A program made the position numbers and the translations under genes. Positions 1 to 6,600 of a stretch of 9,076 nucleotides of DNA are shown piece after piece. Origin of the DNA: JAICLL01 sp035252155. Its GTDB lineage: Bacteria > Planctomycetota > Planctomycetia > Pirellulales > JAICIG01. Positions within the stretch are counted from its first letter, which is position 1. Each line of letters opens with the position of its first letter. The DNA lies in contig DATFDL010000096.1 of the NCBI GenBank assembly GCA_035252155.1, positions 1 through 9,076 of the forward strand, written 5' to 3'. Under the pieces are notes generated by a model. That model had not been told where the DNA came from, made no database searches, and worked only from the letters and a program-made list of their open reading frames with translations.

Positions 1-1
1 C

Positions 2-397
2 ATGGCAAACGTTTTGGAAACAGGTCTACCGTCGGAGGCAAGCACGCCGGAGTGGCTTTCGCCAACGGTCGAAAAGTTGAGCGCATTGCTGGCGCTTCCG
101 CCCAATTGGGACTCTTACGGTGCATGCTCGATTGATCCGCAAATCGCACTCTCTGCCTTAAAACTATTAGGGCGCGTGATGCGCATTGATTCGCCGCCGC
201 CATCAGTTGTGCCCACTAGCACTGGCGGTATTCAGTTTGAATGGCACGCGCATGGGATCGACCTGGAAGTCGCCATCGTTTCGGCTCATGATTTTACGGT
301 CTCGTATGAGGACGTTTCAGAATCTTGGGAGAAGGAGCTTTCGACCGATCTGTCGCCGCTGGCTAACGTGATCGCTCGATTTTCGGCTTTTAATTAG
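2..397 (+). CDS. Small accessory protein of the WDSYGA/STGGIQFEWH type, function unknown
   Basis: A 131-residue protein whose first visible ATG lies one base from the window edge, so the true start could be further upstream. No signal peptide or membrane segment is visible. Two segments look conserved: LPPNWDSYGA at about residues 32-41, and PTSTGGIQFEWHAHGIDLEV at about 71-90, a beta-strand pair rich in aromatic and acidic residues. I recognise this combination from small uncharacterised proteins common in planctomycetes and cyanobacteria, usually followed by a second small gene. Here the following gene, 9 bp downstream, appears decayed. Base composition is clearly lower in GC than the genes to the right (about 48% in bases 121-180 against about 77% in 1501-1560, counted by hand), which fits an acquired accessory gene. 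No catalytic residues can be assigned. A toxin-antitoxin-like role is possible by analogy with other paired small genes, but nothing in the sequence shows it. Confidence 0.75.
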   Translation: MANVLETGLPSEASTPEWLSPTVEKLSALLALPPNWDSYGACSIDPQIALSALKLLGRVMRIDSPPPSVVPTSTGGIQFEWHAHGIDLEVAIVSAHDFTVSYEDVSESWEKELSTDLSPLANVIARFSAFN

Positions 398-406
398 GCG
401 GTGGCA

Positions 407-581
407 ATGGCGGACGACCCGTACGTCGATGATGTAACGATCGACGATGCCTCGCATCTATGGCGGAGAATTCCGCCTTGGCACTTTGTCTTCGATGACA
501 ACCTCGGCCGGCCGCAAGACTGACAGAGTGAAAAAACGATTGGCAAAGGAATCGTTGTGGTTCATACGGCCGGAGGCTTAA
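407..581 (+). pseudogene. Partner gene of the upstream small protein, broken by an internal deletion
   Basis: An ATG at 407, 9 bp after the previous stop, opens a 38-residue frame that ends at TGA 521-523. It reads MADDPYVDDVTIDDA and later LWRRIPPWHFVFDDNLGRP, which resembles the N-terminus of the protein usually encoded after WDSYGA-type genes. In homologues as I recall them, a segment like RPSSAAF follows. Here the frame stops instead. The +1-shifted frame then continues as protein-like sequence, GRKTD and RVKKRLAKESLWFI, ending at TAA 579-581. That resembles the basic C-terminus of the same family. Head and tail are joined around bases 505-517 at a GGCCGGCCGC stretch, which suggests the middle of the gene was lost by deletion at short GC repeats and the frame shifted. 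The family match rests on memory, not on a search. The alternative is a real 38-residue protein from 407 to 523. Confidence 0.55.
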
Positions 582-600
582 CGCCTTGCTGGCGCCTGGC

Positions 601-1383
601 TTAGCGGCTTCCCCGCAGCCGTCGGGCGTTGGCGGTGCCGATGCGCGCGAGCTGTTCGCCCGCCAACTCTGATTCTTGCAGCTTGAGCCGGGCAGACTCG
701 AAATAGAAAAACGGAGCTGCCGAGCCGAACAATACCCGATCGAGCGTCACGCGCTCGATCAGCTTGGCGACACCGCCCACGCCTTCGAGTGTGGCGATTT
801 CAAAGTAAACCTGGCCGGCCGCCGCCAGCCGCTCGATCAGGTCCGGATTGAGCACGCCCGGCGCGCCCAGCAGCACCAGCCGTAGCTCTGGCATGCGGTG
901 AACCAGTTCGGCCAGCGGCGCCTCGTCGACTAGGGCGGCTCGATGTAGCGGATGTTGCGTGCGTTGATCTTCCAGCGCGATGACCAACTCGACAATCAAG
1001 CCGCGCCGGCTCGCCTCCGCAAACAGCTCGGCGGCCTCCGGCTCGTCGAGACCATAGCCGTGATAACCGGGCGTCAGCCGAATGCCCGGCATCTGGTGCT
1101 CTTCATGACAGCGCCGAAGATCGTCCGGCCAATTAGGCAGCCGTGGATTCACCGTACCGAAAGGAATGAACAAGTCGGCGGCCGTCTCGCGGCACCCATT
1201 CGCCAAACGCTCGTTCACGGCGGCGATGTCGCGATGCAAGAGGCCGTCGAAGCTGCCGACCCAGGCTTCGACCACACCGTGGCGGCGGAGCATCTCGGCC
1301 AGCGCATGCGGCTCGTCGTGCGGCAAGCGGCGAAAGGGCCAGCGCGAGAGCCACACGTTCGTATCGACGATCGGGGGCGTCAT
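601..1383 (-). CDS. Amidohydrolase-fold protein lacking metal ligands (probable pseudoenzyme)
   Basis: A 260-residue protein with the layout of amidohydrolase-related TIM barrels (Amidohydro_2 type), without a signal peptide. The segment where active members carry HxH after strand 1 reads VDTNVWL, with N9 and W11 in the histidine positions. The strand-4 lysine region reads GIRLTPGYHGY (100-110), with Arg instead of Lys. The GHxG motif is replaced by LLGAPG (171-176). The late GSD aspartate is replaced in FGSAAPF (219-225), where A222 stands in its place. All recognisable metal ligands are therefore gone while the fold spacing remains, so hydrolase activity of the usual kind is unlikely. The start ATG overlaps the stop of the upstream amidohydrolase gene by 4 bp (ATGA), implying translational coupling and probably a shared complex. 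It could be a structural or regulatory subunit, or could bind a substrate without metal. No convincing terminator follows the stop at 601. Confidence 0.8.
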   Translation of the reverse strand: MTPPIVDTNVWLSRWPFRRLPHDEPHALAEMLRRHGVVEAWVGSFDGLLHRDIAAVNERLANGCRETAADLFIPFGTVNPRLPNWPDDLRRCHEEHQMPGIRLTPGYHGYGLDEPEAAELFAEASRRGLIVELVIALEDQRTQHPLHRAALVDEAPLAELVHRMPELRLVLLGAPGVLNPDLIERLAAAGQVYFEIATLEGVGGVAKLIERVTLDRVLFGSAAPFFYFESARLKLQESELAGEQLARIGTANARRLRGSR

Positions 1384-2171
1384 GCGCGGACTCCTTTCTG
1401 GCGCAAGATCGGCGCCATCAGCCGCCGCAGATTCCCGCTCAGGATCAGGTCGCGGTCGGCCTGCGAAATGTCGGCCCCTAGCACCTTGCCAAGCTGGCTG
1501 GCAAAGCTGCGTCCGCCGGCGTCGCTGCCGTAGATGACGCGCCGGGCGCCCAATTCGCGCACGGCCATCTCGACCAGCCCGGCGGTGGGATCAGAGCCGG
1601 CCAGATCGATGTAGATTTCTTTGACAGGGCGGACGGCGCGGATGCCCAGCTCCCAGGTGCCCCCGGTATGTCCGCAAATCAGCGGCACGCCCGGATGCCG
1701 CCGGGCCATGGCCACCAGGTCTTGCGGAGTTGATTCGCCGGGCAGATTGCCGCCGTCGGTCTTCAGCCAGGTGTGTTGAAAGACGACCGGCTTTAGCTCG
1801 GCCGCGCGGCGGATGATCGGGTCGAGCTGCGGATCGCTGCAGCGCTTGGCCACCCAGAGCTTGATGCCCACCATCGGCCCGTCGCGCACGCAGCGGTCGA
1901 TCTCGCGCAGGCTGGCCTCGACGTGCTCGCCGCTGACGTAGCAGAAACCAAACGCCCGATCGTGCCAGTGTTCGAGCGCTTCAAGCACCTGGTCGTTTTC
2001 TTCGCGCAGCCGTTCGGGTGACGGATGTTGCGTGTGCGGCCAGCCCATATAGACGCAGACCCGCTCGATGCCCATTCGCTCGGCATAGCGCATCAGCTCG
2101 GCCATTCGCTCGGCCGGCGTGCGGCCCGCGCCGGCGGTTAGATGGCAGTGAAGGTCCCAGATGCGTGGCAT
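1380..2171 (-). CDS. Metal-dependent amidohydrolase (Amidohydro_2 / TIM-barrel hydrolase)
   Basis: A 263-residue cytoplasmic protein of the amidohydrolase-related family, which hydrolyses or decarboxylates small molecules at a one- or two-metal centre in a TIM barrel. The full set of expected ligands is visible. DLHCHL gives H8 and H10. VGIKLW holds K104 on strand 4. FQHTW gives H133. LICGHTGG gives H168. IYGSDAGG gives D217. Length is typical for a small family member. The substrate cannot be told from sequence. ATG at 2169-2171 is the start; DLHCHL begins at residue 6, as usual. Upstream on the coding strand lies a hairpin repeat that ends 2 bp before the ATG, leaving only a weak GGAAAG about 12 bases away as ribosome-binding site. 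The gene is probably co-transcribed with the large gene 147 bp upstream, and is coupled by ATGA to the degenerate paralogue downstream. Confidence 0.88.
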   Translation of the reverse strand: MPRIWDLHCHLTAGAGRTPAERMAELMRYAERMGIERVCVYMGWPHTQHPSPERLREENDQVLEALEHWHDRAFGFCYVSGEHVEASLREIDRCVRDGPMVGIKLWVAKRCSDPQLDPIIRRAAELKPVVFQHTWLKTDGGNLPGESTPQDLVAMARRHPGVPLICGHTGGTWELGIRAVRPVKEIYIDLAGSDPTAGLVEMAVRELGARRVIYGSDAGGRSFASQLGKVLGADISQADRDLILSGNLRRLMAPILRQKGVRA

Positions 2172-2173
2172 AA

Positions 2174-2197
2174 GTAGGTCAGGCTTTCCAGCCTGAC
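2174..2197. repeat. 24-bp hairpin repeat, copy A
   Basis: The repeat reads GTAGGTCAGGCT then TTCCAGCCTGAC. Bases 2178-2185 (GTCAGGCT) pair with 2190-2197 (AGCCTGAC), giving an 8-bp perfect stem with a TTCC loop. An exact reverse-complement copy lies at 2299-2322. I recall this type of palindrome as common between planctomycete genes. No T-run follows it on either strand, so it does not look like a classical intrinsic terminator. It sits 2 bp upstream of the amidohydrolase ATG at 2171, in the place where a ribosome-binding site would be. Confidence 0.85.
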
Positions 2198-2227
2198 AAC
2201 GATTCTGAATCGAGGAGGTAGCTCGAC

Positions 2228-2317
2228 ATGGGCTTAACCTGCGTCACTTCCGCCGTGTACGATGATGTTTTCACAGGCACGCCCGGCGCACGGTTCACGT
2301 CAGGCTGGAAAGCCTGA
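2228..2317 (+). other. Candidate 29-residue small ORF with a strong Shine-Dalgarno
   Basis: GAGGAGGT at 2212-2219 lies 8 bases before ATG 2228-2230, the best-looking ribosome-binding site in the window. The frame begins MGLTCVTSAVYDDVF and stops at TGA 2315-2317, inside hairpin copy B. It lies antisense to the surrounding minus-strand unit. No family is recognised and no membrane segment is visible. It may be the remnant of a longer gene cut by the repeat, or chance. Confidence 0.2.
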
Positions 2318-2322
2318 CCTAC
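2299..2322. repeat. 24-bp hairpin repeat, copy B (inverted relative to copy A)
   Basis: This is an exact reverse complement of the copy at 2174-2197, separated from it by 101 bp. Its own arms, GTCAGGCT at 2299-2306 and AGCCTGAC at 2311-2318, form an 8-bp stem. Its last bases supply the TAG stop codon (2319-2321, minus strand) of the large dehydrogenase gene. The element therefore defines the end of that protein, adding little or nothing after LLEYLLGP. The two copies could also pair with each other into one long stem enclosing the 101-bp spacer. No flanking target-site duplication is visible (TAA on the left, GGG on the right). Confidence 0.85.
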
Positions 2323-5300
2323 GGGCCTAACAAATACTCCAGCAAATCGGCCATCTCTTGGTGGTTGATTTTCTTTTCGACGCCTTCGGGCATCAAAGAG
2401 TGGCCGGTGCCCGACATTTCGTCGATGTTGCGGCGCAAGATCGTCTCGTCGATGCGTTCGGCCCGCCGCAGCGTGACGCTGGTGGCGGTTTCGTCGGCGA
2501 TGATACCCGTGACGATCCGGCCATCGTCGAGCGCCACGACGTACTCTTGAAAATTCGGAGCGACTTCACGATTGGGGTCGAGCACGTGCGTCAATACCTC
2601 CGCGCGGGTGCGGTGCTTGATCGAGAGCAAATTGGGGCCAACATCGTGGCCGCGGTCGCCCTGACGATGGCAGGCCTGACACTCGCGCTGAAAAACCCGC
2701 TCGCCGCGCTGGCGGTCGCCGGCCAGGTCGAGGGCCGGGCGGTATTCGTCCAACACCTGGCGTCTGGGAGTGGGCGCGTCTTGCGCGAACAATGCCTCCG
2801 CCCGCCGACGGATCTCGGGATCGGCGTGTTCCGTGAGCAATTTCCGCCTCGCCGCCGGAACATCGGCGGCCTGAATTCGGCGATCTTCTATCGCGTCGAG
2901 CAAGGCTATGATGCGGTCGCCGCGGGCTAGCAATGCTTGCACGATTTCGCCTCGCACGCCGGGCGTGAGGGCGGCATAATGCTGCAAGAGCAAGTTTGCC
3001 ACCGCCGGCTCGGTGTAGCCGGACAACGCCCGCACCGCGGCCAATTGTATCGTTTGAGCCTCGCGCGGCGAAAGTAGCGTGCCGAGCGCCTCCGCCGACG
3101 TGTGGTAATCAGCGACCGCGAGAAGTTCGATCGCCCGGCGACGGCGGTCGTCGGCAACGTCGGCGTCGCCGAGCAACTGCCGGGCTCGTTTAAGCTGTCG
3201 CGAGATAAGCGACGCGGCGGGCGAGCCGGCCGGTGCAATTTCGCGCGACAGCAATCCCTTCGGCGGCCGCGAACCTGCCCGGCGGAGGCCGCCGGCCAGG
3301 CCGATCAAGAGCGCCGCCTGGACCTCGGCGTTTTCATCCTCGCTGGCCGCGACGGCCCGCAGCGCGTCGGCAATCTCGGTCGCCCGATTTCGAGCGCCGA
3401 TCATCGCGGCCAGATCTTGCAGCAGCGGAATCGCCTCGCTACGCGCCACGAACCGCCGATCGGCAAGCAGATTGGCCAGAAAATCGGGAGCGACCTCGCT
3501 GACCGATGACAGCACCGCCGCGCCGACCCAGGGGTCGGCGGCGTCGCGGCGGGCGATCGTTGAAAGCGCGTTCAAGGTTTGGTTGCGCTGGCCGTCGGCG
3601 GCAGAACCCGTGCTGGCAGCCACCGCCGGCGCCGGCCCAAGCAATTCTCCCAAACTAAAAGCCGCTTGAAAACGCACGCGAATTGCCTCGTCATGGGCCA
3701 ATGCCAGGACGCCCTGGGCGAGCTGGGGCGCCGACCGCAAGCGCGGTTCGGCCAAGCGCACCGCGTGCTCGCGGACGCCAGGCGATTCGTCGCCCAAGGC
3801 CCGCAACAGGTCGTCGCCGGTCAACGATTGCAACCCTTCGAGCGACCAGAGCGCGTGCAGCCGCGCCAGCGGGCTGCGGCTCTCGGTCAACAGCTTGCGC
3901 AGCGGAGCGACGGCCTCCGGACGTTGTCGCTCAAAGAGCAGCCGGTGCGCGGTCTCGCGCCACCAGGCGTTGGGGTTTTCCAGTTGGGCGACCAGCTCTT
4001 TGTCGCTGGCGGCGCCCAACTGCGGAGGAGCGGGCGGTTGAAAGCCCGGCGGCGAGAGTCGATAAATCCGCCCACGGTCGCGGCCGCTTTCCAAGTCGAG
4101 CTGCGCCTTGATGTCGTCGGGGATCGACCAGGGATGCTCGATCGTCTCGCGATACATATCGAGCACGTGCAGCGTGCCGTCGGGCGCATTGACAAAATTG
4201 ACCGGGCGAAACCAGTTGTCGGTCGAGCGGACGAACTCGGTGTTCGCGTCGCCTCGCTCGGCGCGAAACGTCACGCCATCGGCCGAGAGCACCTGCCGAT
4301 GCACCACATTGGCCGCCACTTCGCCCAAAAACGCGTTGCCGTAATACTTGGCCGGGTAGGCCGCGCCGCGGTAAATCGTGACGCCGCTGGTCGATGTGAA
4401 ATACCCCACGGCCGAGGTCTCGCTGCGAGGCACAGGGTTGGCTTCGGCGCTCCACCGCTCCGCTCGCACCACCCGCCAGGCTTCGGGCGGGCTGATGCGA
4501 TAGACCGGCAGCGTGTCGCCGGCCGCCGCCGCATCGTGCACCGCCGCGGCCACCGGCAGGTAAGGATTGCGGGCCAAATATCGGCTGGGCAAAACCACAT
4601 GCTGCACCGGATTGCGAATGTTGCAGACAAACCGATTGCCCCAGTCGTCAAAGGTGTTGCCGAAGCGGGCGCCGCCCGAGAGCAGCTCGAAGCGGTCGTC
4701 GCGCGGGTCGAAGCGAAAATCATTGCGGCCCAAGGTCCACGCGCGGGCCTGCGGTTGGTCGGCCGGCCTGATCTGCCCGCCATTGCTCGAACCCGCTCCA
4801 TAAATCCGCTGGTCGAGGCCCCAGGCCAGGTTGTTCATCACCGCCTGCACATTGAACTTGCGGAAACCGCTGAACACCTTCCGCCGCACGTCGGCGCGGC
4901 GGTCGCCGTCGGTGTCTTTCAGATACCAGACGTCGGGCGTGGCCGCGACGAACACGCCTCCCTTCCAGAACGCCAGCCCGGTCGGCCACGAAAGATCACG
5001 GGCAAAAATGGTGCTGCGATCGAAGTCGCCGTCGCCGTCGGTGTCTTCGAGCACGCGCACGCGGCCCAACGGCAGATCGCCGGTGCGCTCGACAAACGGC
5101 TGGTCGGTCGATTTGTCGGTGTAGGGATAGTCCGACATCTCGACGACGTAGGCCAGGCCATTTTCGTCGTAAGCCATCGCAACCGGGTCGGTCACCAGCG
5201 GTTCGGCGGCCAGCAGTTTCATTCGGAACCCATCGAGCGTCTCGAACGTTTTGAGCGCTTCGGCAGGCTCTTTGGGAGCGACGCGCGGCAACGCCGCCTC

Positions 5301-6308
5301 GTCTCTCTTCGCCGCCGGCAAACTCACGACGAGCACCCGCTTGGGGGCCTGCCCGACCGCGATGTGCTCGACGATTTCTCGGCTGGCCGTATCGACCACG
5401 GCCACCGTGTTGCCGATCCGTTCGCTGATGTAGCACTTGCGGCCGTCCGGCGCGAAGCAGAGCCAGTAGCCGCCGCCCTGCATCGTGATGGTGGCTACCT
5501 GGCGGGGCGGGCTGACCGCGACGTCGAACACATACGTCCGGTCGTGAAACACGTCGCACATCCACAGCTCTTTTTCATCCGGCGACAGCGCGATGCCGTG
5601 GCTGCGGCTCGCCTTGCGCAGCAGTTCCTCGGGCACGTCGGCCTCGACGCGATGGATGACCTTGCGGGCCTGCACGTCGCAAACCTCAAAGCCGATCAGC
5701 GTATCGACGTTGGCGTAGAGCCGCTTTTCGTCGCGCGAGAGAGCGATCGGCCGCGGCGCGTCGGAGAGCGGTATTTCGCCGATCAGCCGATGTGACCGCG
5801 CATCGGCGATCAGCACGTGGTACGAACCTTTGGGTCCCAGATACATTCTTTGGCCATCGGGCGAGCAAAGCGTGTTGTGCGGCCGGCCGCCGGTGGCGAT
5901 CTTGGTAATCACTTCGGCCCGCTCGGTATCGACCACCCACCACGAAGCGTCGTCACAGGGGATATAGACCAGCCGGCCATCAGGCGTGCAGGCCAGTTGA
6001 TTCGGCCGCGGGCCAACGGTCATCCGCCGCGTGACCGTATCGGTGGCGGGATCGAACCACAGCAGCTCGCCTTGCTCGCCGCCGGTGTTTTCAATGGTGA
6101 TGAAAAGTCGGTCGCCCTTAGCTGTGGCGACCAACCCATGCGGCTGCGGCCCGACTTCCACGCGCTTGATCACTCGGTTGGTGGCCGTATCGATGACATG
6201 GATGTCGTTGCCCGCCGAATTGGCCACATAGAGCTTGTGCGCGACGAGCTGCGGGGCGGCATCGGCGCCTGTCACGATCAATGCGATTGAATAAAACCAA
6301 GCGTACAT
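2319..6308 (-). CDS. Exported YVTN propeller - PVC-type dehydrogenase - HEAT - cytochrome c fusion
   Basis: A 1329-residue protein. Residues 1-17 form a short hydrophobic signal peptide ending in ADA, unusual in having no Lys or Arg near the start. Residues about 24-331 make seven YVTN-type blades of about 42 residues, with recurring VxVGxxPxxLxxxPDGxxxY patterns. Residues about 352-755 match the PVC-type dehydrogenase propeller of Planctomycetes/Verrucomicrobia (TIGR02604-like), with acidic calcium-type loops DTDGDGDFD (422-430) and DTDGDRRAD (465-473). Residues about 766-1180 are helical HEAT-like repeats. Residues about 1190-1329 are the family's haem domain: C1210-QA-C1213-H1214 binds haem, with M1306 in SLMPEG as probable distal ligand. 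It likely oxidises a sugar or alcohol outside the cytoplasmic membrane; the substrate is unknown. The start is fixed by a TGA in frame two codons upstream (6312-6314). The leading YVTN propeller is not part of the usual architecture I know. Confidence 0.9.
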   Translation of the reverse strand: MYAWFYSIALIVTGADAAPQLVAHKLYVANSAGNDIHVIDTATNRVIKRVEVGPQPHGLVATAKGDRLFITIENTGGEQGELLWFDPATDTVTRRMTVGPRPNQLACTPDGRLVYIPCDDASWWVVDTERAEVITKIATGGRPHNTLCSPDGQRMYLGPKGSYHVLIADARSHRLIGEIPLSDAPRPIALSRDEKRLYANVDTLIGFEVCDVQARKVIHRVEADVPEELLRKASRSHGIALSPDEKELWMCDVFHDRTYVFDVAVSPPRQVATITMQGGGYWLCFAPDGRKCYISERIGNTVAVVDTASREIVEHIAVGQAPKRVLVVSLPAAKRDEAALPRVAPKEPAEALKTFETLDGFRMKLLAAEPLVTDPVAMAYDENGLAYVVEMSDYPYTDKSTDQPFVERTGDLPLGRVRVLEDTDGDGDFDRSTIFARDLSWPTGLAFWKGGVFVAATPDVWYLKDTDGDRRADVRRKVFSGFRKFNVQAVMNNLAWGLDQRIYGAGSSNGGQIRPADQPQARAWTLGRNDFRFDPRDDRFELLSGGARFGNTFDDWGNRFVCNIRNPVQHVVLPSRYLARNPYLPVAAAVHDAAAAGDTLPVYRISPPEAWRVVRAERWSAEANPVPRSETSAVGYFTSTSGVTIYRGAAYPAKYYGNAFLGEVAANVVHRQVLSADGVTFRAERGDANTEFVRSTDNWFRPVNFVNAPDGTLHVLDMYRETIEHPWSIPDDIKAQLDLESGRDRGRIYRLSPPGFQPPAPPQLGAASDKELVAQLENPNAWWRETAHRLLFERQRPEAVAPLRKLLTESRSPLARLHALWSLEGLQSLTGDDLLRALGDESPGVREHAVRLAEPRLRSAPQLAQGVLALAHDEAIRVRFQAAFSLGELLGPAPAVAASTGSAADGQRNQTLNALSTIARRDAADPWVGAAVLSSVSEVAPDFLANLLADRRFVARSEAIPLLQDLAAMIGARNRATEIADALRAVAASEDENAEVQAALLIGLAGGLRRAGSRPPKGLLSREIAPAGSPAASLISRQLKRARQLLGDADVADDRRRRAIELLAVADYHTSAEALGTLLSPREAQTIQLAAVRALSGYTEPAVANLLLQHYAALTPGVRGEIVQALLARGDRIIALLDAIEDRRIQAADVPAARRKLLTEHADPEIRRRAEALFAQDAPTPRRQVLDEYRPALDLAGDRQRGERVFQRECQACHRQGDRGHDVGPNLLSIKHRTRAEVLTHVLDPNREVAPNFQEYVVALDDGRIVTGIIADETATSVTLRRAERIDETILRRNIDEMSGTGHSLMPEGVEKKINHQEMADLLEYLLGP

Positions 6309-6331
6309 AACTCAAAGCCTATGGAACAAGC

Positions 6332-6414
6332 TGACAGAAAAATTATTGACAGAAAAATGGGGAGAGATCGCCGGGCCTGCCATCCTCATTTTTCTGTCAC
6401 CAATTTTTCTGTCA
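6332..6414. repeat. Nested inverted repeat built from four TGACAGAAAAAT units
   Basis: Outer arms TGACAGAAAAATT (6332-6344) and AATTTTTCTGTCA (6402-6414) are exact 13-bp complements. Inner arms TGACAGAAAAATG (6347-6359) and CATTTTTCTGTCA (6387-6399) are also exact 13-bp complements, and pairing extends inward with a mismatch (GGGGA against TCCTC). The arms are separated by only 2 bases on each side, so the whole 83 bp can fold as one long stem with a small internal loop. It lies 23 bp upstream of the large gene's ATG and in the divergent intergenic region. I recall TGACAGAAAAAT-type repeats from other planctomycete intergenic regions. No transposase is present, so it resembles a non-autonomous or REP-like element. 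Confidence 0.85.
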
Positions 6415-6493
6415 TACTAACCTGCGCCGATCGGCTCTCGCCGGCAATCGACGTTGAGTTTAACGCGCCGAATTGCAAGACGACAGTTCCAGC

Positions 6494-6532
6494 CCGCGGT
6501 CGGGCCGGCCACAAGGGCCGGGACTACCGCGG
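6494..6532. repeat. GC-rich two-part hairpin upstream of the TPR gene
   Basis: CCGCGGT (6494-6500) pairs with ACCGCGG (6526-6532). Inside, CCGGCC (6505-6510) pairs with GGCCGG (6516-6521) around an ACAAG loop. The two stems are separated by a 4 x 4 internal loop. It ends 68 bp before the TPR start codon, so it could lie in that gene's 5' untranslated region. No T-run follows. The remainder of 6309-6600 outside this and the nested repeat shows no convincing promoter hexamers or gene. Confidence 0.5.
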
Positions 6533-6600
6533 CGAGGCTTCGACTTGATAGACTAGGTGTTGGCCCGCGCGGCCGCCCGACATCCCTGAAGAGACGATCC

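Noticed and set aside
545..600. Intrinsic terminator after the minus-strand operon
   Set aside because: Only 4- to 5-bp stems (CGCC/GGCG, AGGC/GCCT) without a T-run could be found.
952..1533. Plus-strand 193-codon frame across the amidohydrolase pair
   Set aside because: It overlaps two well-supported minus-strand genes and shows no family motif; it is a mirror frame.
2174..2322. Composite MITE with terminal inverted repeats and target duplication
   Set aside because: The inverted ends are perfect, but no flanking duplication is seen, and each end is itself a full hairpin. Two independent repeat copies are an equally good explanation.
3579..5795. A 738-codon open frame on the plus strand
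   Set aside because: It is antisense to the large dehydrogenase gene, has Arg/Gly/His-rich composition with no recognisable motif, and arises from high GC in the third codon positions of the real gene.
6332..6414. CRISPR array suggested by four short repeats
   Set aside because: The units are 12-13 bp in two inverted pairs with spacers of only 2 bases or so; there are no regular direct repeats or cas genes.
6321..6548. A 75-codon plus-strand frame in the divergent intergenic region
   Set aside because: It runs straight through the nested inverted repeat and gives repetitive, non-protein-like sequence.
6454..6600. Longer N-terminus for the TPR protein from ATG 6454
   Set aside because: The added residues are Arg-rich and low complexity and are encoded across a GC-rich hairpin. 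The TPR pattern starts right after the ATG at 6601.
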